Positions 8,100 to 16,234 of a stretch of 64,000 bases of DNA are shown here, one piece after another (position 1 is the stretch's first letter; each line of letters opens with the position of its first letter). The position numbers were made by a program, and so were the translations under genes. The notes beneath the pieces were generated by a model, which had not been told where the DNA came from, did no database searches, and saw only the letters and a list, made by a program, of their open reading frames with translations. Source of the stretch: Paraherbaspirillum soli (GTDB lineage Bacteria > Pseudomonadota > Gammaproteobacteria > Burkholderiales > Burkholderiaceae_D); contig NZ_JBHSMT010000026.1 in NCBI RefSeq assembly GCF_042654985.1, positions 248,001 through 312,000 on the forward strand, written 5' to 3'.

Positions 8100-9902
8100 T
8101 TACTTGCCCTTTTCAATATCGAAATACATCCACTCGCAATGCAGGATCGGGTGTTTCTTGAAACCGATCACGCGCGGCTGCGCCAGCATGTTGCGATAGC
8201 GGGCATAACCTACGCGGCTGGGTGAATACACTTCCAGGATGCGCGTCATCTTGTGGTACAGCAGATCGCGCTCCGGGCCGGCCGGCAGTTTCTGCGTTTC
8301 GGCATACAGCTTGTCGTATTCGGGGATCTTGGTGCAGCCGTTATTGTTCTGGCCGGTATTGGGGCCGTAGAACAATTGCATGAAGTTGTCGCCATCGGGA
8401 TAGTCGGCAATCCACGGCGCGGTACGCGATTGCAGCTGGCACTCTTTTTCTGCCTTCAACAGATCCGGGAACGGTTTCAAATCGCCGACCATCTTGATGT
8501 GGATGCTGTCGTAGGTTTTCTTCCACATTTCGGATTGTTGCTGTCCATTCGAATCCGAGCGGGCCGAGTAGCGCACCTGCAGCGGCTTGCCGTCCGGCAG
8601 GGTGCGATAGCCATCGCTGCCGATTTTGTAGCCGAACTTGTCGAGCAGCGCATTGGCGGCGTCCGGTTCGTACTGGATGCTGCTTTTGTAGTCGGGGTCG
8701 TGGCCGACGATGCCCGGCGGGATCGGGTATTCGAGCGGTACCGCTTCATCGTTCCAGACGATCTTGATTTCTTCGCGGACGTTGTGCGCCATTGCAATCG
8801 CGCGCCGCAAGGCGATCTTTTCCTTGCTCAGACCGCCCAGTACCGGGTCCTTCATATTCCAGTAGTAGTAGCTGATTTCAGGATCGACGATGCGCGAAAG
8901 CTGGATGCCTTTCTTGACCAGCGCCGGTTTCAATTTGCCGCCGGACAGCGCTTGCGGGGCGAGCGGGCCTTCCAGCTGGAATATGTCGATTTCGTCATTC
9001 TGGAACGCCAGCCAGCGCGATTGATCTTCCACCATCACGCTGATTTCGATGCGGCCGATTTGCGGCATGCGCTTGCCTTTCAGCTTGGCGACGATGGCCT
9101 GGTCTTCAGGATCGCTGCCGGCCTGGAAATCCCAGGTCGAACCGCGAAAATCGGGATTGGCGGTCAATACCATGCGCGAGCCGCGCACCCATTCGCTCAA
9201 GACGTAAGGGCCGGTGCCGACTGGGTTCGACATCACTTGGCCTTGGGCGTCGCGATATTTCTCGACCACTTCGCGCGCGACGGCGCTAGTCGGCTCATGC
9301 GCCAGGATCATGCCGAGGTTGAAGTCGGGTTGCTTCAAATGGATGCGCAAGGTGTAGCGGTCCAGCAGCTCGAAGCCGGCGACCTTGGCGTCGGGATCGA
9401 AGTGATTGTTTTTGCGGGCTTGTTCCGCCATCTCGTCGAGGCCGACCACTTTGCCTTCCAGCAGCCAGGTATGCGGCGAGCTGAGTTTCGGATCGAACAG
9501 CCGCTTATAGGTATATACATAATCGGCCATCGTCAGTTCGCGCTTCTTGCCGTTGAAGGCCGGATCGCTCTGGAAATAGATCCCTTTTTTGAGGCGGATG
9601 GTATAGGTCTTGCCGTCCTCGGAGACTTCCGGCAGGGCTTCTGCCGTCAGCGGGATCAATTTGGCCGGCCGGGCCAGATAGTCGTAGGTGTACAGCGTTT
9701 CGAAAATCGACTGCACGATGTGCGCGGAATACAGATCGCGTGTGATGGCCGGATCGAATCCGGTTTCGGCTGCAATAAATATATAGCGCAGTACTTTATC
9801 CGGGTCGGCTGATGAATTGGCGGGGGCCGCCGCCGATGCTTGCATCGGTAACAGGCACGCTAAACAAGCAACCAGAATCCCGCGTAACCAAAGCGAGTTC
9901 AT
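8100..9902 (-). CDS. Periplasmic oligopeptide-binding protein (SBP_bac_5), copy 1
   Basis: 600 residues with a signal peptide (LVACLACLLPMQASA). Family hallmarks follow: ETLYTYDYLARPAKLIP, the YTIRLKKGIYFQSDPAF segment, VGTGPYVLSEW and a C-terminal RNMLAQPRVIGFKKHP. This is the peptide/nickel-type solute-binding family that hands substrate to Opp/Dpp/Yej permeases. It is clearly paralogous to the protein encoded at 10016-11794, sharing the same segment order and closely matching motifs. A strong AAGGAG ribosome site precedes the ATG. It presumably feeds the transporter encoded at 1965-5830. Two binding proteins for one transporter suggest a broadened ligand range. Confidence 0.92.
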   Translation of the reverse strand: MNSLWLRGILVACLACLLPMQASAAAPANSSADPDKVLRYIFIAAETGFDPAITRDLYSAHIVQSIFETLYTYDYLARPAKLIPLTAEALPEVSEDGKTYTIRLKKGIYFQSDPAFNGKKRELTMADYVYTYKRLFDPKLSSPHTWLLEGKVVGLDEMAEQARKNNHFDPDAKVAGFELLDRYTLRIHLKQPDFNLGMILAHEPTSAVAREVVEKYRDAQGQVMSNPVGTGPYVLSEWVRGSRMVLTANPDFRGSTWDFQAGSDPEDQAIVAKLKGKRMPQIGRIEISVMVEDQSRWLAFQNDEIDIFQLEGPLAPQALSGGKLKPALVKKGIQLSRIVDPEISYYYWNMKDPVLGGLSKEKIALRRAIAMAHNVREEIKIVWNDEAVPLEYPIPPGIVGHDPDYKSSIQYEPDAANALLDKFGYKIGSDGYRTLPDGKPLQVRYSARSDSNGQQQSEMWKKTYDSIHIKMVGDLKPFPDLLKAEKECQLQSRTAPWIADYPDGDNFMQLFYGPNTGQNNNGCTKIPEYDKLYAETQKLPAGPERDLLYHKMTRILEVYSPSRVGYARYRNMLAQPRVIGFKKHPILHCEWMYFDIEKGK

Positions 9903-10015
9903 ACCATTTGTCTCCTTTTATATGGTGCTATTGAAATGGGGGGTATCGGCACGATGTTGCATCATGCCGGATTAAAGTCGAGATAGTACCGAAACAGCGT
10001 CGAATTGATGTTGAA

Positions 10016-11794
10016 TTAATGCTTTTCCGTATCAATGTATAGCCAGTCGGAATGCAGGATAGGGTGCTTCTTGAAGCCCTTGACCCATGGCCGAACCAGC
10101 CAGCTGCGAACGCGCGTTGTATGCAGCGCCCAGGCCGTATCAGCTTCCACTTGGCGATTCATCTGGACATACAGCTGATTGCGTTCCGGGCCTGGCGGCA
10201 GCGCTATGGCCTTGTTGTACAGCGCGTCGAATGCAGGCGATGCGTAGCAGCCGTTATTGCCGCGGCCGACATTGGGGCCATACAACAGCTGCATGAAATT
10301 CTCGCCTTCGGGGAAATCAGCATGCCAGGCGCTGCCCCACATCATCAGCTTGCATTCGGTTGCGGCCTTCAGGTTGTCGGCGAAATTGCTGACCGGGAAT
10401 TCCGCACGTATGCCTATCTTGTCCAGACCGCGCTTCCATATTTCAGATGAGATCACGTAAACCGCGCCCGCCTGGGTGGTGATCTTGATCGTCAAAGGTT
10501 TGCCGTCCGGCAGCGTGCGATAGCCGTCCACGCCGCGTTTATAGCCGAAACGATCGAGTAGCTTGTTGGCCAAGTCCGGGTCATAAGTGGTGCTGTTGCG
10601 GTATTTTGGGTCGTGACCTTCGACGCCGGCGGGAATGATCATTTCCGCTTTGATCCCCTGACCCATGCGCATTTGGGAAATTTCATCCTTGTTGTTATAG
10701 GCCATCACGATGGCGCGGCGCAGCGCGTTTTTTTCCAGGCTGTCGCCGCCAATAACCGGGTCTTTATAGTTCAGGTAGGTATAGGTCACTTCCGCTTCGA
10801 TCTGCGGGAACAGGGTGATGCCTTGCTTGGCCATTTCAGGCTTCAGTTTGGTGCCGTCCAGTGCGCTGCTGGCCGCCACCTGGGGCATCTTGTCATAGTC
10901 GAGCTGGCCATCCTGAAAAGCCAGCCAACGCGACTGCTCTTCTTCGATGAAGCTGATTTCGACCCGACCGACCTGCGGCATTTTCTTGCCTTTCATGTCG
11001 TGCACCAACTGCTTGTCCCAGGCATCGTCGGATGCCTTGAAGTCCCAGGTGTAGCCGCGGTATTCAGGATTGGCGACCAGCACAATTTTGCTGCGCGGGA
11101 CGTATTCCTTCATCATGTAAGCGCCGGTGCCGACCGGATGCTGGCCGCTTTGCTGACCGTAAGCCTCGACCGCCTCGCGCGCCATGCCGCCAAAAGCGGT
11201 GAACGCCATCAGGTACAGAAAATTGTATTCAGGGGCATTCAGCGTAATCCGCAAGGTGTAGCGGTCCGGCGTTTGCAAGCCGGCGACCGGCGCGTCGTAG
11301 TCGAAATGCCCGGTCTTTTTGGCTTGCTTGGCCAGATCATCCAGGCCAACGATCTTTCCCTCCAGGATATTGGCGTTCGGAGAACGGTTTTGCGGGTCGA
11401 GAAAGCGCTTGAAGGTGTACACGTAATCCTGCGCGGTCAGCTCGCGGCGCACACCCTTGAAGGCGGGGTCGGGCGCAAAGTAAATCCCCTTTTTGAGATG
11501 GAACACATAAGTCTTGCCGCCATCGCTGACTTCCGGCATCGCTTCGACGGTGTTGGGGATCAGTTTGGCCGGACGCGCCAGGTAATCGTAGGTCAGCAGC
11601 GTTTCAAAAATCGCATCGCAGACATATCCAGAATAGTAATTGAATGTCTTCACCATATCGAAACCGTCATCCGTGGCTTCAAATGCCTCATGCACCACTT
11701 TGGACGGATCTGCTGGATTTGTTGCGCCCGCGATACAGCTCATGAGCAATATTGGTGCGATGCACGATCGTTTAAATCGAGTTAAGTTCCACAT
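10016..11794 (-). CDS. Periplasmic oligopeptide-binding protein (SBP_bac_5), copy 2
   Basis: 592 residues. The N-terminal signal region CIAPILLMSCIAGATN could be a signal peptide, or a weak lipobox (LMSC, with Met at an unusual position). It shares with copy 1 the segments ETLLTYDYLARPAKLIP, KKGIYFAPDPAF, VGTGAYMMKEY and the closing VKGFKKHPILHSDWLYID. A Shine-Dalgarno AGGTGG precedes the ATG. It is the first gene of the minus-strand series and is transcribed divergently from the first TonB-dependent receptor. Its 5' end and upstream region are duplicated near 15650-16400, where the corresponding gene has decayed. Confidence 0.92.
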   Translation of the reverse strand: MWNLTRFKRSCIAPILLMSCIAGATNPADPSKVVHEAFEATDDGFDMVKTFNYYSGYVCDAIFETLLTYDYLARPAKLIPNTVEAMPEVSDGGKTYVFHLKKGIYFAPDPAFKGVRRELTAQDYVYTFKRFLDPQNRSPNANILEGKIVGLDDLAKQAKKTGHFDYDAPVAGLQTPDRYTLRITLNAPEYNFLYLMAFTAFGGMAREAVEAYGQQSGQHPVGTGAYMMKEYVPRSKIVLVANPEYRGYTWDFKASDDAWDKQLVHDMKGKKMPQVGRVEISFIEEEQSRWLAFQDGQLDYDKMPQVAASSALDGTKLKPEMAKQGITLFPQIEAEVTYTYLNYKDPVIGGDSLEKNALRRAIVMAYNNKDEISQMRMGQGIKAEMIIPAGVEGHDPKYRNSTTYDPDLANKLLDRFGYKRGVDGYRTLPDGKPLTIKITTQAGAVYVISSEIWKRGLDKIGIRAEFPVSNFADNLKAATECKLMMWGSAWHADFPEGENFMQLLYGPNVGRGNNGCYASPAFDALYNKAIALPPGPERNQLYVQMNRQVEADTAWALHTTRVRSWLVRPWVKGFKKHPILHSDWLYIDTEKH

Positions 11795-12250
11795 ATTTAG
11801 CCACCTTTTTTCATGCCTTGTGGGCAGGTAATTTTTATCTATCTGTCGTTAAAATTGATTATCTTGATCGAAAATAACCTAATTTTGTCGATGCAGAGGG
11901 GTTTGTGTATTTGGTATCTGGACCATATAAGCAACAGTATTATCGTTGTTGTTCAAAATAAAGATTGGTTTTATTTTTTTAGGATACACTATTTTAGCTA
12001 CATTGCATCATATGGCATATTTTTTGCTTGTGGCTGCCGGCGGGAAATTATTGATTGCCAATCACAAATTGGGGATCAATAAAAATCCCGTTTTTTTACA
12101 TTGTTTGTACCTGCAGAAGAATATCTGCTTTCCATTCATTTTTTTATAAGGGAATTCTGAAGCGTCGCTCAGAAGGCGATTAATAAAATAATTTGAATCT
12201 TACAAAGCCTTAGATTTCAGCTCTAACTTTTACCCATAGGGAGTTTGGTT
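11795..12250. promoter_or_regulatory. Divergent control region between binding protein and receptor, copy 1
   Basis: This 456-bp AT-rich region separates the binding-protein gene (minus) from receptor 1 (plus) and contains no plausible gene. Much of it recurs at about 15815-16234, before receptor 2. Shared pieces are a TATAAGCAACAG block (11927-11938), a block reading ATACACTATTTTAGCTACAT (11984-12003), the CGTCGCTCAGAAGGCGATTAATAAA block near 12163, and a leader TAACTTTTACCCATAGGGAG ending at the ribosome site. Conservation between copies whose downstream barrels have diverged marks these as likely promoter or operator elements. I cannot assign -35/-10 boxes with confidence and see no Fur box. 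Confidence 0.6.
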
Positions 12251-15112
12251 ATGACGAAGGAATTGGTGTTGGCGCGTTCGCTGCGGTTGATGTTTTCAAG
12301 CGGCGTAGCGGTTGGGATAGGCCTGCTGGCGCATTCGGTGCAGGCGCAGGAGACAAAAACAGATGATTTACCAAAATTGCAAAGAGTCGAAATTACAGGC
12401 TCGTCAATCAAGCGAATCACAAAAGAAGGTGCATTACCGGTTCAAACGCTGACCAAGGAAGATATTGCCAAGACCGGCGCCAACAACGTCGCCGACTTGA
12501 TCCAGGCACTGCCCGCGATGCAAGGTTTTGTTCCGCAAGCAAGTTCAGTCAACGGCGGCGGCGCTGGTGTCGAGACAGCTTCGATACATGGACTAGGTTC
12601 GGGATACACGCTGGTACTTCTGAACGGACGACGAATCGCCAAGTCCGCCATCGCCAACAACGACTATGCAGTCAATCTCGCCAGTATTCCTCTCGCTGCC
12701 GTTGAACGTGTCGAAATCCTGACCGACGGCGCTTCCGCTCTCTACGGTTCCGATGCCATTGCCGGCGTCGTCAACTTCATCCTCAAGAAAAACTCTACCG
12801 ATCTGGTGGTCAGCGCCACCTACAATGCGCCGGAGAAGGCCGGTGGCAAGAGTGCCAATTTCGGCATCTCCAAGGGTTTCGGTGATCTGGACAAAAACGG
12901 CTTCAATGTGTTGCTGGCCTACAGCCATGATGAACAGAAGCCGCTCAATGCGAGCCAGCGGGATTTCGCTCGGAGCGGTGTGCGGCCCTTCAGCGTGGAT
13001 GGAAAAAATTATACGCTGTACCAGCTAAGCAGCTATACGGCTCCGGCTGGCGTGAGTTTGCAGCATCGTGACAATTCAGACCCGACGCAGTTTTCGCCTG
13101 ATTTTTTAAAAAATGGAACGTGTGGGCCGATGACTTTCCGTTCCGGCAACTATTGTAAGTACGATTACTCGTCGACGGTTGAGCTGGTGCCTGAATCGAA
13201 GCGCGACAGCTTCGTTGTCTCGTCGAATTTCAAGCTCAATAGCGATACGACGCTGTTCGCGGAAGCGGTGGCATCGCAGTTCACGATGACGCCCCGTTAC
13301 GCACCGCCGGCCCAGCCGTTGTCACTGGCGACCAATAGCCCGCTTTATGCCAAATACATCGCCCCTTATCTGGCGCGGCTTGGTGAAGATCCGGCCAACA
13401 TCGATTCGGCGTTGATGAACGTACGGTTGTTTGATGCCGGGGGTCGTACCGATGAATATAAGACTGTTGCTTACCACCTTGCGTTTGGTGTTGACGGGCG
13501 CTTCATGGATTGGGACTACAACGCGTCCTTTACTCATTCGGAAAACAAATTTACCGACAAAGCGAAAGCCGGATATGTCGGCAAAATAGCGTTTAACAAT
13601 ATCGTTGCGGGCGGTGGTTTTGATCCATTTCAGCCGCCAGGATCTTCGGTGGCGGCATTGGCGCCGGCAGTGTTGCACCAGATCCTCGATCAATCGAAAT
13701 CCAAGCTCGACATCATTAACCTGCACGGCTCACACGAACTGTTCAAGGCGCCCGGCGGCATGGCGCAACTCGGTATTGGCGCGGAGGCGACCAAGGAAGC
13801 CCATTCGGACAGCCCTAGCGCTATTCAGCAAAGCACCAATGCGCTGCAGCCGAACTTTACCGACGCCATCATCGGCGGTGCTGCAGGTTCGCTCCCATTC
13901 AGCGCCAGCAGGATGAATTACGGTACTTTCGCTGAGTTGCTGGTGCCCCTGACGAAGACGCTCGACGTTACTGGTGCGTTGCGCTACGACAGTTACGAGG
14001 CCGCAAAAAACGACTCGAATTTCGACAGTTCGGGCAATCCGCTGCCATCGGGAACCCAGGGGAATTCGGCAAGCAAGGCGACGTATAAGATTTCCGCTCG
14101 CTGGCAGCCGGTGGACTCGCTCTTGTTGCGCGGCTCTTACGGGACCGGGTTCAAGGCGCCGACCTTGGGTCAGATCACTTCGCCGATTCAGTTCACCGGA
14201 AATACCGCGCAACAGCATCCTTGTCCTGTTTCTGCGCCTGATCCTAGGGCGGCGGGTTGTCAGGGCCTGACCCAGTACGACGTGCTGCAAGTGGGTAATC
14301 CGCTCAGTGGTACGGCAGGTTTGAAGCCGGAAACTTCGACCCAGAGTACGGTCGGGTTCCGGGTCGAGCCAGTGCGCAATCTCTCGCTCGGATTTGATCT
14401 TTGGACCGTCAAGATCAAGAACCAGATCAGCTTCATCCAGGAAAACATTGCGTTCAGCGATCCAGTCACTTACTCGCGTCTGTTCTCGCTATTCAACGAT
14501 CCAATCTCGGGGGCGCCGACCGTGGCCTTCCTGCAGGTCCCTGTGAATCTGGCGAGCGCGAAATATCAGGGCATAGACTGGGACCATACATTCAAGAGCA
14601 AGACGCCGATTGGCGACTTGAATTTGAATTGGACCGGTACCTACATGTTGAAATCCGAGCAGGAGTTCCCTGGCAGCGGCGTGCAGAGCAGCCTCGGCAA
14701 GTATGGCGCGGACCAGAATGTAGTGTTCCGCATTATTTCTCGACTGGCGGCGTCGCTGAAGGTGTCGGACATGTTCACGCATACGCTTGCTGCGAACTAC
14801 CGTTCGGGCTATCACGACCAGACCTACACACCGGACGACGGTACGGTTCGTGTCGTGAATCCGGATGGGTCATTCGGTGGTTACGTGGCCATGCCTAACC
14901 ACAATGTCAGTTCTTACACGACCTTCGATTGGCAAACACGGGCGCAGATCCAAAAGAACCTGGTGATTACAGCCGGCATCAAGAATCTGTTCGATCGTAC
15001 TCCGCCGTTCTCGATCGTCACGGCCGGTGGCGGCAATCAGGTTGGCTATGACGCTCGTTACACCGACGCGTTGGGGCGCCAGTTTTATTTGACTGGTTCG
15101 TATAAGTTCTAA
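12251..15112 (+). CDS. TonB-dependent outer-membrane receptor 1
   Basis: 953 residues from the ATG at 12251, chosen over an in-frame TTG six bases earlier because GGGAG lies 8 bases upstream. A signal peptide ends at HSVQAQ, and a TonB-box-like segment LQRVEITGSSIKR follows. The plug domain is about residues 45-175 (LVLLNGRR, LASIPLAAVERVEILTDGASALYGSDAIAGVVN). The rest is a 22-strand barrel ending in an aromatic residue (YDARYTDALGRQFYLTGSYKF, final Phe). The subtype with VEITGSSIKR and LYGSDAIAGVVN is the large one common in Caulobacter and Xanthomonas. It probably takes up a peptide or another non-siderophore ligand, given the neighbours and the absence of a Fur box. Confidence 0.93.
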   Translation: MTKELVLARSLRLMFSSGVAVGIGLLAHSVQAQETKTDDLPKLQRVEITGSSIKRITKEGALPVQTLTKEDIAKTGANNVADLIQALPAMQGFVPQASSVNGGGAGVETASIHGLGSGYTLVLLNGRRIAKSAIANNDYAVNLASIPLAAVERVEILTDGASALYGSDAIAGVVNFILKKNSTDLVVSATYNAPEKAGGKSANFGISKGFGDLDKNGFNVLLAYSHDEQKPLNASQRDFARSGVRPFSVDGKNYTLYQLSSYTAPAGVSLQHRDNSDPTQFSPDFLKNGTCGPMTFRSGNYCKYDYSSTVELVPESKRDSFVVSSNFKLNSDTTLFAEAVASQFTMTPRYAPPAQPLSLATNSPLYAKYIAPYLARLGEDPANIDSALMNVRLFDAGGRTDEYKTVAYHLAFGVDGRFMDWDYNASFTHSENKFTDKAKAGYVGKIAFNNIVAGGGFDPFQPPGSSVAALAPAVLHQILDQSKSKLDIINLHGSHELFKAPGGMAQLGIGAEATKEAHSDSPSAIQQSTNALQPNFTDAIIGGAAGSLPFSASRMNYGTFAELLVPLTKTLDVTGALRYDSYEAAKNDSNFDSSGNPLPSGTQGNSASKATYKISARWQPVDSLLLRGSYGTGFKAPTLGQITSPIQFTGNTAQQHPCPVSAPDPRAAGCQGLTQYDVLQVGNPLSGTAGLKPETSTQSTVGFRVEPVRNLSLGFDLWTVKIKNQISFIQENIAFSDPVTYSRLFSLFNDPISGAPTVAFLQVPVNLASAKYQGIDWDHTFKSKTPIGDLNLNWTGTYMLKSEQEFPGSGVQSSLGKYGADQNVVFRIISRLAASLKVSDMFTHTLAANYRSGYHDQTYTPDDGTVRVVNPDGSFGGYVAMPNHNVSSYTTFDWQTRAQIQKNLVITAGIKNLFDRTPPFSIVTAGGGNQVGYDARYTDALGRQFYLTGSYKF

Positions 15113-15169
15113 GCGCTGTTTGAGCATTTTCTCAAAAGAGTCGAGCTGGCCGGGGAGGCGTTGCGTTTT

Positions 15170-15800
15170 TCCGGCCGGCGATACGGCATAGTCAACTCCC
15201 GGTGCGCTCCATTAAGGGGCGGGTTGGGCTCACAGTAAATCCCTCTTTTGGTGCAAAGAAATAGGGATGTCGCCGCCATCGCTGACTTCCAGCATGGCTT
15301 CTGGTGACGTCTAAAACCGACTGCGCAACCCAATCTTGGGATGGCGCTTCTCGTCCGATCTTGGGTCGTTCGCTATGGTTTTTAACGACGTCCTAGAGTG
15401 AATTTCAGAGATTTCGTAACGCGCTATTGGAATCAACTTATTGAATCCGCTATTGGCGCAACCTATAAATAAATTATGCAATTCACAATAACTGTGAATG
15501 CGTAGGAAGGCTCAGGAAATCCCTTGAATGCTTTTTTCGATGCTGGAGTGCGTTTGCAGTGGGAGAGGTTGTTGCTCAGTAGAGCCTCGGGAATCGGATT
15601 TCCGTCCCATCTTCAATGGTGTTATCGAATGTCATTCTGGTGTCTGAGCCATGCTCCGAGATCCTCGGATGCCTCGCGCACCACTTTGGACGGATTGCTT
15701 GGGACTGTTGCTGCTGCGACACGGCTTGCGACCCATATTGGTGCAATGCACGATCATTAAAATCGTCTTAGGTTCCGTATCTTTCCACTTATTTTCATGC
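15170..15800 (-). pseudogene. Relic of a third oligopeptide-binding protein gene
   Basis: Two separated stretches match the N-terminal part of the binding-protein gene at 10016-11794. The minus strand at about 15180-15310 encodes KRGIYCEPNPPLNGAHRELT against KKGIYFAPDPAFKGVRRELT of the intact protein. The stretch 15655-15800 matches the signal-peptide end (for example CACCACTTTGGACGGAT and TATTGGTGCAATGCACGATC). About 340 bp of unrelated or scrambled sequence separates them, against about 110 bp in the intact gene, and the frame is broken throughout. The orientation (minus, divergent from receptor 2) is as expected if the binding-protein/receptor unit was duplicated and this copy decayed. Confidence 0.8.
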
Positions 15801-15814
15801 TTTTTTTTGTGAGT

Positions 15815-16234
15815 ATTTATCGGCTATCTGTTTGTAAAAGTTCTTATGTTTCAATAAAAACCATATAACTTCTTTTATATATGAGAATATGTGAAATTAT
15901 TTTTTGTGCATATAAGCAACAGATTTAACGATGTTGTTGAAAATAAATGTTGTTTTTATTTTTTTGAGATACACTATTTTAGCTGCATTACATCATGTGG
16001 CATATTTATTGCTTGTGTCTGGCCGGCGGATATTTTATTGATTGCCAATTACCAATTGGAAATCGCTGAGAGACCCGTTTTACATTGGTTTTACACGCGG
16101 AAGAAAATCTGCTTTCTGGTCGTTGAATACAAAAGATTTTTGACGCATCGCTCAGAAGGCGATTAATAAATATTGTTTGAAAATTACAAAAATTTAAATT
16201 TCAACTCTAACTTTTACCCACAGGGAGTTTGGTT
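15815..16234. promoter_or_regulatory. Divergent control region, copy 2, before receptor 2
   Basis: Repeats the layout of 11795-12250 in the same order: a TATAAGCAACAG block (15910-15921), ATACACTATTTTAGCTGCAT (about 15970-15989), CATCGCTCAGAAGGCGATTAATAAA near 16145 and TAACTTTTACCCACAGGGAG just before the start codon. The binding-protein gene it once also served has decayed, so only the plus-strand promoter should still matter. The roughly 4 kb spacing between copies defines the duplicated unit. Confidence 0.6.

Noticed and set aside
12245..12250. TTG start codons for the two receptors (12245 and 16229)
   Set aside because: GGGAG is correctly spaced for the ATG six bases later in both copies.
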